The notes beneath the pieces were generated by a model. The model was not told the origin of the DNA. It saw nothing but the letters and a program-made list of their open reading frames with translations, and did no database searches. From Clostridia bacterium (GTDB lineage: Bacteria; Bacillota; Clostridia; Oscillospirales; Ruminococcaceae): 16,716 nt of DNA. The position numbers and the translations under genes are program-made. The first letter of the stretch is position 1, and the number at the start of each line of letters is the position of its first letter. Of this stretch, positions 1 to 7,680 are shown piece by piece. The DNA lies in contig JAGKVC010000060.1 of NCBI GenBank assembly GCA_021152595.1, positions 1-16,716 of the forward strand. The letters run 5' to 3'.

Positions 1-304
1 GGTCGATTTTTCCGCCGCGGATAATCACCTGCGGACCGCCTGCGAGCAGATGCCGTATTTTCCGGTTTTTGAGTCCGAGCCATGCGAGCAGCACCTCAAA
101 GCAGATGAGCAGCAGCATCGGTGCAATGCCCATGAGCAGCGGCAGATTCTGATCCTCGAGCGGCAGTGTTGCGATATTGGAAATCAGAATCGTAATGACA
201 AGCTCTGCCGGCTGCAATTCCCCGATCTGACGCTTGCCCATGAGCCGCACGCCGAATACGACAATCGGATATAAGATCAGAACACGCAAAAAACTGACAA
301 ACAT
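1..304 (-). CDS. DUF421/YetF-family membrane protein, N-terminal part (cut by left edge)
   Basis: The minus strand from the ATG at 304 stays open to base 1 and gives about 101 residues. It starts MFVSFLRVLILYPIVVFGVR, then LMGKRQIGELQPAELVITIL, with a second hydrophobic segment near residues 55-77. The MGKRQIGELQPAELV stretch is the hallmark of the DUF421 (YetF/YdfS/YrbG) family: integral membrane proteins of uncertain function with a cytoplasmic C-terminal domain, frequent in spore formers. The start agrees with the usual family N-terminus. Oddly, there is no Shine-Dalgarno sequence: the bases just upstream are pyrimidine-rich (CCTCCTCCTTTCTCC), the complement of a ribosome binding site, and belong to the repeat at 308-403. 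The gene lies downstream of gpr in the same direction. The family call is firm; the role is not known. Confidence 0.85.
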   Translation of the reverse strand, partial: MFVSFLRVLILYPIVVFGVRLMGKRQIGELQPAELVITILISNIATLPLEDQNLPLLMGIAPMLLLICFEVLLAWLGLKNRKIRHLLAGGPQVIIRGGKID

Positions 305-307
305 AAT

Positions 308-403
308 ACAAAAAGGAGAAAGGAGGAGGCAGGAAGGAGGAAGGTTTCCTTCACATGCCTGCTGCCGTCCCTGTTCCTTGCTCCTTCCTCCTTTCTCACT
401 GTT
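308..403 (-). repeat. Fold-back purine/pyrimidine repeat, front half only
   Basis: Read on the minus strand, this begins two bases after the gpr stop codon with CAGTGAGAAAGGAGGAAGGA and ends in a pyrimidine arm. The 12-base arm at 386-397 pairs perfectly with the arm at 316-327 (GAGAAAGGAGGA against TCCTCCTTTCTC). Five T residues follow in the minus transcript, so it could act as a gpr terminator. The front sequence matches those at 5708 and 14232. The hairpin-plus-tail half seen in the fuller copies is missing here, and the DUF421 start codon follows directly. Confidence 0.75.
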
Positions 404-1252
404 TTACAGCGCTTCCGCGTCCTCATAGGAAAGCTGCGGATGCAGAGCGAGATTGATGCCGAGCGCGAGCAGCCGTGCCGCATGATGCAGCAGCCGGTCG
501 ATATCGCGCGGCGTGACCATGAGATTCGGCATATCCTGCGGCGGATCCGCGCCTGCCTGCCGCACGACTGTATAGAGATCGACGACCGTCGGGATCCCGA
601 CCGCAATGACCGGCACACCGAGCGTTTTGGCACTCAGCTCTGCGCGGCTGTTCCGGACACCGCTTCCGGGTGAGATACCGGCATCGGAGATCTGGACGGT
701 TGTCCCGAGCCGGTGCAGATCGGAGCAGGCGAGCGCATCCACGGCAATGACGCATGCCGGTTTCACGCGGTCGCGGAGTGCAGCGATCAGCTCCGCCGTC
801 TCGATGCCGGTCTGTCCGAGAACGCCGTTTGCAAGGACGCTCACGGGGCGCAGTGTCCGCAGAAAATCGGTATCGGGATCGTTGTCGGCAAGCTCCTTCC
901 GCAGATGCCGCGTTGCTAAGATGTGCGCTGCTGTCAGCGGACCGAGCGCATCCGGCGTGATATCCGAATTGCCGAGTCCTGCGACCAGTACCGCGCCCTC
1001 GGGGATGAAGCTGCGCAGTTCCGCGGCAAGCTCAGTTACCTGCCTGCGGAGCTGCGGCGCGGCATGGTGCAGATGCGCGGTTTCCAGCGTCAGATAGCGC
1101 CCCTTTGTCCTGCCGATCGCGGCACCGTGTTCGTCGGAGTCGATCTCGATTTCCGTGATGCGGAAGACATCGCCGCGGTGCCGCATGAAGATCCCGTCCT
1201 GTGCGGAAAATCCGGCAGCGCGTTCGAGCGCTAAGTCTGTACGGTTGTGCAT
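404..1252 (-). CDS. gpr: Germination protease GPR (282 aa)
   Basis: GPR is the forespore protease that degrades small acid-soluble DNA-protecting proteins at germination; it is made as a zymogen. The protein opens MHNRTDLALERA, the typical conserved N-terminus after a short propeptide. It carries GLGNSDITPDALGP (about residues 92-105), VIAVDALAC and SPGSGVRNSRAELS, all conserved in peptidase family A25; the two Asp residues in TPDALG and AVDAL match the proposed catalytic pair. At 282 residues it is shorter than the Bacillus protein (about 370). I chose the ATG at 1252 over one at 1285 because AGGTGAT sits 5 bases upstream and the RTDLALE motif follows at once. It faces away from the LRR gene at 1346. 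A weak SigG-like element (GTATA, 18 bases, AATAATA) lies on the minus strand at 1328-1299, overlapping that gene's promoter. Confidence 0.95.
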   Translation of the reverse strand: MHNRTDLALERAAGFSAQDGIFMRHRGDVFRITEIEIDSDEHGAAIGRTKGRYLTLETAHLHHAAPQLRRQVTELAAELRSFIPEGAVLVAGLGNSDITPDALGPLTAAHILATRHLRKELADNDPDTDFLRTLRPVSVLANGVLGQTGIETAELIAALRDRVKPACVIAVDALACSDLHRLGTTVQISDAGISPGSGVRNSRAELSAKTLGVPVIAVGIPTVVDLYTVVRQAGADPPQDMPNLMVTPRDIDRLLHHAARLLALGINLALHPQLSYEDAEAL

Positions 1253-1272
1253 AACGATCACCTCATTTGCTA

Positions 1273-1301
1273 TTGACATATGCATTGTTTGATGCTATTA
1301 T
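1273..1301 (+). promoter_or_regulatory. SigA promoter of first LRR-dockerin gene
   Basis: TTGACA at 1273-1278 and TATTAT at 1296-1301 are separated by exactly 17 bases. The -35 box is perfect and the -10 box differs from TATAAT at one position. Transcription would start near 1308, giving a leader of roughly 40 bases. Confidence 0.9.
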
Positions 1302-1345
1302 TATTTCAGGGACAATCTGTTTTTATACGCGGAAAGGAGCGCATT

Positions 1346-3274
1346 ATGAAAAAGCTGAACTGTCTGATCTGTGCGGCATGTCTCGCCCTGACGGGAACTG
1401 CTGCCGTCCTGCCTGCTCCGCTGACCGCACTTGCGGAAAGCGGCGATGAAACAGTGCATACATATCAGGGGATGCAGTATGCGATTCACGGAAATGCTGT
1501 GACGATCACCGGATATACTTCTGATCTGCCCGAAGTGCTTGTGATTCCGGCGGAGATCGGCGGACTGCCTGTGACCGCGATCGGCGAATTTGCTTTTAGC
1601 CAATGTGCGGCGCTGCGCAGTGTCACGATTCCGGAAAGCGTGACCGCTATGGAGCAAATGGCATTTTCAGGGTGTCAGCAGCTCACGGAGGTGATACTCC
1701 CGAAGACACTGAAAAGCATCGCACGCTATGGCTTCGGCGACTGCAATGCGCTGGGGCAGATCGTGATTCCGGAGGGCATTGCAGAGATCGAAGAACATGC
1801 ATTCTATTCCTGTGACACCCTTGCAGATATTACCATACTGGAAAGTGTGACAGAAATCGGCGCAGGGGTATTCAAGGATACCGCATGGCTCGCGGCAAAG
1901 CGGAAGGAAAACCGGCTCGTGATCGTGAACAGCATTCTGGTTGACGGTCAGAAATGTACGGGCAAGATCGTGATTCCGGAGGGCGTGACAAAAATCACCG
2001 AGCTTGCATTCTGGAAGAGCATGATCTCCGGCGTGCAGTTTCCGGAAAGCCTTGCGGAAATCGGCAGACGTGCATTCCATTCCTGTGAATTACTCCGGAG
2101 CGTGACGATTCCGGCAACGCTCAAAAAGTGCGGCGACAATGTATTTATGCACTGTACCGGATTGACAGGCGTTACGCTTGCGGACGGCGTGACGGAGATC
2201 GCAGACGGCGAATTCCGTGAATGCAAAAGCCTCACAGGCATCACAATTCCGGAGGGCGTAACAAAAATCGGTGATTACGCATTTGCAGACAGCAACAATC
2301 TTGCGGAAATCGTGATACCGGAAAGTATTACGGAAATCGGTGAGCGCGTATTCCGGAAGACAGCATGGCTCGCTGCAAGGCAGGAGGAGAATCCGCTTGT
2401 GACCGTCAACAATATTCTGACGGACGGCACAGCCTGCGTGGGCGATATTATCATTCCGGACAGCGTGAAAGAGATCGCAGCCGGTTCGTTCAACAATGCG
2501 CAGATGCTCACCGGCGTTACAGTTCCGGATGGCATTACGGAGATCGGCAGCCTGACGTTCTTTGCCTGCCCGCTCCTTGAACGGGTGAAGCTGCCGGACA
2601 GCATCACATCCATCGGATACAGTGCGTTCATGGACTGCGACAAGCTCTCGGAAATCTCGATCCCGAAGAATCTTGAAACGCTCGGACATACCTCATTTTC
2701 CGGCTGCGCAGGTGCGGCTGAGATCACAATTCCGGCAGGCGTGAATAACATCGGTCGAAATACGTTCAACTGCTGGCAGAATCTCAGGATCATCACGATT
2801 CTGAATCCGGACTGTGAAATCTATGATGCGCCGGATACCATCTGCAATTCTGTTGAGCATGTATTTGAGGGATCTGAAGAGGGCGATATCCCGTTACTGG
2901 GAACAGCGGACAGTGTCGTGTTCACCGGTACGATTCGCGGATATGAAAACTCGACCGCACAGGCATATGCAGAAAAATATGATTATCAGTTTGAATCGCT
3001 CGGCGCAGCACCGGAACCGCTGACGGGAGATTACAACGGCGACGGCGTGATCGGTGCGGAGGATGCACAGCGTGTACTGGATGCTTATGTGAAAACGCTT
3101 TCGGGCGGCGATCCGGCGCTGACAGACCGGCAGAAGCAGGCATGCGATGTCAATGCAGACGGCGCCGTCGATGTGACGGATGCGCAGTATATCCTGCTGT
3201 ATTATGTGAAGAATACGGTCGCAAAGAATCCGACGGCATGGGAGCAGATCCTCGCTTCCGGACATGTGAACTGA
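1346..3274 (+). CDS. Secreted BspA-like LRR protein with C-terminal dockerin, two-module form (642 aa)
   Basis: A signal peptide (MKKLNCLICAACLALTG, likely cut after LTALA near residue 30) is followed by BspA/LRR_5 repeats of the form IPEGVTEIG..AF..C..L..V..P, up to about residue 525. Two insert modules interrupt the repeats near residues 179 and 339: T-x-W-L-A-A, then ENP/ENR-L-V-x-V-N, then a DG-x-x-C stretch leading back into IPEGVTKI. Residues about 561-635 are a type I dockerin with calcium loops DYNGDGVIGAED and DVNADGAVDVTD. Dockerins bind cohesins on scaffoldin, so the protein is probably exported and displayed on a cellulosome or the cell surface; the ligand of the LRR domain cannot be told. 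The start at 1346 has AAGGAG eight bases upstream and opens the signal peptide. The stop lies only 9 bases before the next gene's -35 box, with no terminator between. Confidence 0.93.
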   Translation: MKKLNCLICAACLALTGTAAVLPAPLTALAESGDETVHTYQGMQYAIHGNAVTITGYTSDLPEVLVIPAEIGGLPVTAIGEFAFSQCAALRSVTIPESVTAMEQMAFSGCQQLTEVILPKTLKSIARYGFGDCNALGQIVIPEGIAEIEEHAFYSCDTLADITILESVTEIGAGVFKDTAWLAAKRKENRLVIVNSILVDGQKCTGKIVIPEGVTKITELAFWKSMISGVQFPESLAEIGRRAFHSCELLRSVTIPATLKKCGDNVFMHCTGLTGVTLADGVTEIADGEFRECKSLTGITIPEGVTKIGDYAFADSNNLAEIVIPESITEIGERVFRKTAWLAARQEENPLVTVNNILTDGTACVGDIIIPDSVKEIAAGSFNNAQMLTGVTVPDGITEIGSLTFFACPLLERVKLPDSITSIGYSAFMDCDKLSEISIPKNLETLGHTSFSGCAGAAEITIPAGVNNIGRNTFNCWQNLRIITILNPDCEIYDAPDTICNSVEHVFEGSEEGDIPLLGTADSVVFTGTIRGYENSTAQAYAEKYDYQFESLGAAPEPLTGDYNGDGVIGAEDAQRVLDAYVKTLSGGDPALTDRQKQACDVNADGAVDVTDAQYILLYYVKNTVAKNPTAWEQILASGHVN

Positions 3275-3283
3275 ACGCAGATA

Positions 3284-3312
3284 TTGACTTTTTCGCGCAA
3301 AAGTTGTATGAT
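3284..3312 (+). promoter_or_regulatory. SigA promoter of second LRR-dockerin gene
   Basis: TTGACT at 3284-3289 and TATGAT at 3307-3312 are 17 bases apart. It starts 9 bases after the stop codon of the preceding LRR gene, so the second gene can be read both from here and by read-through. Confidence 0.85.
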
Positions 3313-3352
3313 GTTAGGTATCATCATGCGCAGCGCGCGAAAGGAGACATTC

Positions 3353-5107
3353 ATGAAACGAATCACCACTTTATTCTGCACAGCAGCACTCAGCTTATGC
3401 AGCACAGCGGCGTATTTTCCGGCGAATATTGCAGCATACGCAGCGGAAAATCCCGATTACCCCGGCATTCAGTATGAGGTTTACAGCGATTCCGTGACGA
3501 TCACAAAAACGTGGTCGGAACTGCCGGAGAACGCCGTCATTCCGGCAGAGATCGACGGCAAGCCCGTCACCTGTATTGCCCCGAAAGCGTTTCGGGGACG
3601 GGATGTGAAGAGCATTTCGATTCCGGAGAGCGTCACATTCATCGGCGATCATGCCTTTGCCGAATGCCATTCTCTGGATACGGCGGAGCTTCCGAAGAAT
3701 CTGACGGCGATCAGCAGCGGACTGTTTCAGAGCTGCGAGAGCCTGAAAGCGGTGAAGATTCCGGATAAGGTCACAAGCATCGGAGATGAAGCATTCTCCA
3801 ACTGCATCGCACTCTCTGAGATCACGATCCCCGAAGGCGTGACGGAAATCGGCACGTATGCGCTGCACGGTACGGCTTGGCTCGCGGCGCAGATCGAGAC
3901 CGATCCGTTTGTGGTGGTCAATCATATTCTGATTGACGGCTCGGGCTGTCAGGGCGATATTACGATTCCGGAGGGTGTCACAAAGATCTGTTCCCGTGCA
4001 TTCCGCAATGTCACCGGTCTGACGGGCGTTACGATCCCCGAGGGCGTGACGGAGATCGGCACCTATGCATTCTGGAAATGCGCCGATCTGAAGCGTGTGG
4101 ATCTGCCTGAAAGTCTGGAGCAGATCGACTCCTATGCGTTCTATATGTGCACGACGCTTTCTGATCTGGAAATCCCTGCCAATGTGAAAAACATCGGCAG
4201 CTATGCGTTCATGAATACCAGATGGATTTCCGCACAGCGAAAGAAGGATCCGCTTGTGATTGTCAATCAGATCGTCGTGGACGGAATCGCATGCAAAGAC
4301 GCTGTTGAGATTCCCGAGGGCGTGACCGCAGTCAGCGGCATGGCATTTTCCAAGAACACGCTTATTACCGGCATAACGCTTCCGGAGAGCGTCACAAGCA
4401 TCGGCGAATCCGCATTTTTCAACTGTTCGGCACTTGCGGAGATCACCGTTCCGGAGACCGTGACGGAGATCGGCAGAAGCGCATTTTCCGGAACGGAATG
4501 GCTTTCTGCAAAGCAAAGTGAGAATCCGCTCGTGACGGTAGGCAAGATGCTGATTGACGGCACTGCTGTCTCAGGAACGGCGGAGATTCCGGCAGGTGTC
4601 ACGCAGATCTGCGGCTCGGCATTTGAGGGCGCAAAGCAGGTCAGGGACATCATTGTGCCGGAGAGCGTCACAAGCATCGGGGATTATGTGTTTGACTGCA
4701 TCGGACTCCATTCGGTCGCGCTTCCTGCTTCTGTGGAACGCATCGGCGATTATTACCTGTACACCATGCCGGGTGCAGGCTTTAAGGGCAAAACCGGCTC
4801 CTATGCCGAGCAGTATGCAAAAGAATACGGCATTCCGTTTGAGCAGACAGCGGAATCCGGCTTCCTGCTCGGCGATTACAATGAAAACGGCAAGGTCGAG
4901 AGCGATGATGCGCAGAATGTCCTCAATTACTATGTGAAAACGCTTTCGGGCAGCAATCAGGCGCTTTCGGAGCGCAAGCAGCGCATCTGCGATGTCAATA
5001 CGGACGGCGCCGTTGATGTGACGGATGCGCAGTATATCCTGCTGTATTATGTGAAGAATACGGTCGCAAAGAACCCGACAACATGGGAGCAGCTCCTCGC
5101 AAAATAA
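3353..5107 (+). CDS. Secreted BspA-like LRR protein with C-terminal dockerin, three-module form (584 aa)
   Basis: This is a paralogue of the preceding gene. It has a signal peptide (MKRITTLFCTAALSLCSTAA, cut near AAYAA), LRR_5 repeats, three copies of the T-x-W insert module near residues 174, 289 and 381, and a dockerin from about residue 507 to the end (loops DYNENGKVESDD and DVNTDGAVDVTD). Spacing between modules is about 115 and 92 residues, against 160 in the first protein, so whole repeat blocks have been gained or lost. The third module is the most divergent: its usual Cys is replaced in the DGTAVSG stretch. The ATG at 3353 follows AAAGGAGA and begins the signal peptide. No convincing terminator follows. 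Likely role: cell-surface or cellulosome accessory binding protein; the target is unknown. Confidence 0.93.
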   Translation: MKRITTLFCTAALSLCSTAAYFPANIAAYAAENPDYPGIQYEVYSDSVTITKTWSELPENAVIPAEIDGKPVTCIAPKAFRGRDVKSISIPESVTFIGDHAFAECHSLDTAELPKNLTAISSGLFQSCESLKAVKIPDKVTSIGDEAFSNCIALSEITIPEGVTEIGTYALHGTAWLAAQIETDPFVVVNHILIDGSGCQGDITIPEGVTKICSRAFRNVTGLTGVTIPEGVTEIGTYAFWKCADLKRVDLPESLEQIDSYAFYMCTTLSDLEIPANVKNIGSYAFMNTRWISAQRKKDPLVIVNQIVVDGIACKDAVEIPEGVTAVSGMAFSKNTLITGITLPESVTSIGESAFFNCSALAEITVPETVTEIGRSAFSGTEWLSAKQSENPLVTVGKMLIDGTAVSGTAEIPAGVTQICGSAFEGAKQVRDIIVPESVTSIGDYVFDCIGLHSVALPASVERIGDYYLYTMPGAGFKGKTGSYAEQYAKEYGIPFEQTAESGFLLGDYNENGKVESDDAQNVLNYYVKTLSGSNQALSERKQRICDVNTDGAVDVTDAQYILLYYVKNTVAKNPTTWEQLLAK

Positions 5108-5181
5108 GCGTCGGGGCATCAAATTGTGCATTTTGCTGAACAAGTCTACGAAAGCGGCGCAAAATTCCGCATTTTGCCCTA

Positions 5182-5210
5182 TTGCAATTTGTCCGCGAAA
5201 CTGGTATAAT
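5182..5210 (+). promoter_or_regulatory. SigA promoter of rpsT
   Basis: TTGCAA at 5182-5187, 17 bases, then a perfect TATAAT at 5205-5210. A small hairpin (GCAAAAT 5159-5165 with ATTTTGC 5171-5177) lies just upstream. Expected transcription start is near 5217, leaving about 150 bases of leader before rpsT. Confidence 0.88.
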
Positions 5211-5216
5211 AATACT

Positions 5217-5368
5217 TGGTTTGGCAGCATGTAACAAGTATGCGGTCCCCACCCGCACCACGGCAGGATGATCCCGCCATAATCATTCTGTTATTACTGT
5301 ATGCCGTCTTTCCGGAATGAATTTTTGAAAATCTGCATTTCGGCAGAAAAGAAAAGGAGTACCAAGCT
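5217..5368 (+). promoter_or_regulatory. rpsT 5' leader with small hairpins
   Basis: The leader is long for a 90-codon gene and can form several small hairpins: GCGG 5242-5245 with CCGC 5253-5256, GGCAGGA 5262-5268 with TCCCGCC 5272-5278 (one mismatch), and TCTGC 5332-5336 with GCAGA 5343-5347 just before the ribosome binding site. Many ribosomal-protein genes autoregulate through such leaders, so control by S20 is possible, but I recognise no named motif. Confidence 0.35.
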
Positions 5369-5641
5369 ATGGCAGCAGCAAAGAACACCGCGCCCAAGAA
5401 GCGCCCCACACCTGAAAAGAGAGATAAGACCAACAAGATTCGTGCAGCACGCAACAAGGCGACCAAGTCTGCACTGAAGACTGCACTGAAGAAGGCATAT
5501 GTCGGCGGCAAGGATCGTGAGACCGTCATCCGCTACGCAATCAAGCGTGTTGATCAGGCATGTGCAAAGGGCATTCTGCATAAGAACAACGCAGCAAGAA
5601 AGAAGTCTCAGCTCATGAGACTGCTGAACAAGGCTGTCTGA
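5369..5641 (+). CDS. rpsT: 30S ribosomal protein S20 (90 aa)
   Basis: S20 binds 16S rRNA early in assembly of the small ribosomal subunit. The protein is short and very basic, with the family pattern KRDKTNKIRAARNKATKSAL followed by KTALKKA, and a C-terminal half containing HKNNAARKKSQLMRLLN, which matches the conserved KNxAARKKSRL segment. Its length is normal. AAGGAG lies eight bases or so upstream of the ATG at 5369. The gene stands alone, with its own promoter, a long leader and a strong terminator. In many Clostridia rpsT sits beside gpr; here the two are separated by the pair of LRR-dockerin genes, which looks like an insertion into, or a rearrangement of, the usual neighbourhood. Confidence 0.97.
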   Translation: MAAAKNTAPKKRPTPEKRDKTNKIRAARNKATKSALKTALKKAYVGGKDRETVIRYAIKRVDQACAKGILHKNNAARKKSQLMRLLNKAV

Positions 5642-5668
5642 TCTTATCTGATCTTGAACGGAAACAAA

Positions 5669-5707
5669 CCGCCGCTTTCGGAATGAGAGCGGCGGCTTTT
5701 GTTTTTT
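5669..5707 (+). terminator. Rho-independent terminator of rpsT
   Basis: CCGCCGCTTTC (5669-5679) pairs with GAGAGCGGCGG (5685-5695) with one mismatch around a 5-base loop. The sequence CTTTTGTTTTTTC follows, giving a classic U-tract. Confidence 0.92.
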
Positions 5708-5892
5708 CAGTGAGGAAGGAGGAGGGAGGATGTAGCAAGGAGAAAGTGCAGAAACGATCAGTCCTTGCTTCTTTTTCTCTTTCCATATTAAAAGCCGCCG
5801 CAGGCGGCACCACAACTCCTCACTCCTATCTTCTAACTATCTATCAATCCTTCCTTTCAGCTTTTTACCTCTTAATTCCTCATTTCTAATTA
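5708..5892 (+). repeat. Composite dispersed repeat, full copy
   Basis: Starting right at the end of the rpsT U-tract: a purine-rich arm opening CAGTGAGGAAGGAGGAGGGA, an internal hairpin AGCAAGGA (5734-5741) with TCCTTGCT (5762-5769), a pyrimidine arm to about 5784, then a perfect 6-bp hairpin GCCGCC-GCA-GGCGGC (5794-5808), then the tail ACCACAACTCCTCACTCC and further CTCAYTYCTAAYTAT units to about 5892. The front half matches copies at 403-308 and 14232 (minus); the hairpin and tail match copies at 16071-16022 (minus) and 16319-16360. This element accounts for most of the 337-base gap between rpsT and the sigma gene; I see no gene in it. Confidence 0.75.
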
Positions 5893-5978
5893 TTGTGTAT
5901 TGTCAGGATTTTGCGGAAAGCATCGACTGTATCTTATGAAGGGACCTTCCAATCAAAAACGGAAAGGGGGCAAACGGT

Positions 5979-6515
5979 ATGCAGGATGCCGAATTGCTGC
6001 ACATGCTGCAAACGAAGCCGGAGGACGGCGTGCGGGAACTGATCCGCAGCTACAGCGGCTATGTCTATGCGATCATCAAAAACAAGCTCAGCGGATGCGG
6101 AACCCATGAGGATTTCGAGGAAGCCGTCAGCGATGTATTTGTCCGGTTTTATGAGTGGGTGCGAAAGCATCCGTCGGAATGCCGCAGCATCCGTGCGGTG
6201 CTTGCCGTTATCGCAAAGCGGCAGGCGATCGACCGCTTCCGCGCACTGACGAAGCTGCCGCCCGTCGAATCCTACGAGGAACTGCTGACAGAGCAGCCGG
6301 ATTCGGGCGCTTCGCCGGAGGCATCGGTCACGCTGATGATGTCGGTGCAGGCACTCGGCGAGCCGGACAGCGAGATCATTCTGCGGCGATATTATTTCGG
6401 ACAGTCGAGCATAGAGATTGCAGCCGCGCTCGGACTCAAGCCGAATACCGTTGACCAGAAGCTCTCACGCGCGCTCAAAAAGCTGCGTGCGATCTGGAAG
6501 GAGGATGCTTCATGA
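5979..6515 (+). CDS. ECF-type RNA polymerase sigma factor (178 aa)
   Basis: This is a two-domain extracytoplasmic-function sigma factor, which directs RNA polymerase to a small regulon after release by its anti-sigma. Region 2 spans about residues 18-92 (GYVYAIIKNKLSG; DFEEAVSDVFVRFYEWV; AVIAKRQAIDRFR). Region 4 spans about 120-172, with the helix-turn-helix SSIEIAAALGLKPNTVDQKL. Length is typical. The ATG at 5979 has GAAAGGGGG upstream. Its stop overlaps the start of the next gene (ATGA), so the two are co-translated with a membrane anti-sigma factor. No clear SigA promoter stands in front; ECF factors commonly activate their own promoter, but I could not pick out a convincing pair of boxes. 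The inducing signal is unknown. Confidence 0.92.
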   Translation: MQDAELLHMLQTKPEDGVRELIRSYSGYVYAIIKNKLSGCGTHEDFEEAVSDVFVRFYEWVRKHPSECRSIRAVLAVIAKRQAIDRFRALTKLPPVESYEELLTEQPDSGASPEASVTLMMSVQALGEPDSEIILRRYYFGQSSIEIAAALGLKPNTVDQKLSRALKKLRAIWKEDAS

Positions 6516-7642
6516 TGACTGAATTTGATGAAATGACTGCACGGGAGCTCCGCATTGCGGATGCAGACCTTGCACATATCGCGGAAACGGAGCAGCTCAC
6601 CGATCCGGAGCTTGACCGCATTACGGCAAAAGTCCTCGGCAGAATCGACCTGACACCGGTTCAACCGGAGATCGCAGTCCGGCACAGCAAAAAGCGGCGC
6701 TTCCGTGTTATCGGCGCACTGATCGCTGCTGTTGTCGCAGCCGGCGCACTCGGTCTCGGCGTTTCCGGCTGGCTGAATTACAATAAGCCGCTGATGCAGG
6801 GCTTTTTCGGTTCTCTCGGCGATGAACGGCTTGCAGAATTGAATCTGCCGGAGCCGCAGACCTTCACGAACGGCATCGTCAATGCAAGAGTTGAGGCGTG
6901 TGTGCGCGACAGCGTGAAGATGCTTGTGCTGATCACATTTGAGGGCGCCGATCCGGAGCATCCGATCAACTGGTCAAAGCTCATGGATGAAAATGCGCGG
7001 AAAACCGGTGATGCGGGAGATTATATTGGCGATCCGCTCTTCATCTATAGCGACCAGATTCTTGATGAAGACGGAGAGCCCACCGGCATCGGGGATCGCC
7101 CGATCAAGGATATCGTGGGCGGAGGTGCCGGTGAGGTGCCGTCCGTCAAAACGAAAAAAGGCATCACCTGCGTGGAGTATGAGTTTGATATTGTCAATCC
7201 GGATTTTGATGCGGAATCCGTTGTGCTGCGCTTTGAGAATGCAGCACAGGGCAGGCTGGATGTCACGGTACCGGTCACGCCGCGTCTGGAATCGGCATAC
7301 TTTGAGAATGAAGCAGGTGAAAGGCTGATCGTATCTCCGATCTGGTTCCGGAGAGAGCCTGCGTGTCTGATTCCGATGCTGAATGAATCGTGGCGCGATC
7401 TGCTCCTGAACCGCAGTGACGGTACACAGGCAAAAGGATTTCTCAGCTTCATCGGAACAGCCGGCGGCTATTACGTGAACGGGGAAAAAAAGCTATCACA
7501 TAATGACGGCAGACTCTACGAAGTCACGGACGGCATGGAATTTCAATACAATGATCCGGACAGCTACACCGGCTTTGTTGATGTCAGCGATGTCGAATCC
7601 ATCGAGTGGCTCGATGAGATCTACTACCGCGTCGAAGAATAA
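6512..7642 (+). CDS. Single-pass membrane anti-sigma factor, DUF4179-like (376 aa)
   Basis: The position, overlapping the ECF sigma gene by ATGA, and the layout identify this as the cognate anti-sigma. An acidic cytoplasmic segment (residues 1-60; ELDRITAKVLGRI) is followed by a basic KKRRFR stop, one membrane helix (about 66-88, rich in Ala and Gly) and a 290-residue outside domain. The outside part begins with a stretch like DUF4179 proteins (FTNGIVNARVEACVRDSVKM) and is largely beta by pattern. Such proteins hold the sigma at the membrane until an envelope signal triggers proteolysis or a change of shape. There is no zinc-type HxxxCxxC motif, so it is not a ZAS anti-sigma. A second ATG at 6515 could equally be the start. 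It ends 2 bases before a bidirectional terminator. Confidence 0.82.
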   Translation: MMTEFDEMTARELRIADADLAHIAETEQLTDPELDRITAKVLGRIDLTPVQPEIAVRHSKKRRFRVIGALIAAVVAAGALGLGVSGWLNYNKPLMQGFFGSLGDERLAELNLPEPQTFTNGIVNARVEACVRDSVKMLVLITFEGADPEHPINWSKLMDENARKTGDAGDYIGDPLFIYSDQILDEDGEPTGIGDRPIKDIVGGGAGEVPSVKTKKGITCVEYEFDIVNPDFDAESVVLRFENAAQGRLDVTVPVTPRLESAYFENEAGERLIVSPIWFRREPACLIPMLNESWRDLLLNRSDGTQAKGFLSFIGTAGGYYVNGEKKLSHNDGRLYEVTDGMEFQYNDPDSYTGFVDVSDVESIEWLDEIYYRVEE

Positions 7643-7644
7643 GA

Positions 7645-7677
7645 AAAAACCGGATTCCGCAATGGAATCCGGTTTTT
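7645..7677. terminator. Bidirectional terminator between anti-sigma gene and acpP
   Basis: CCGGATTCC (7650-7658) pairs with GGAATCCGG (7664-7672) around a 5-base loop. It is flanked by A5 on the left and T5 on the right, so it works for both converging genes. Confidence 0.95.
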
Positions 7678-7680
7678 ATG

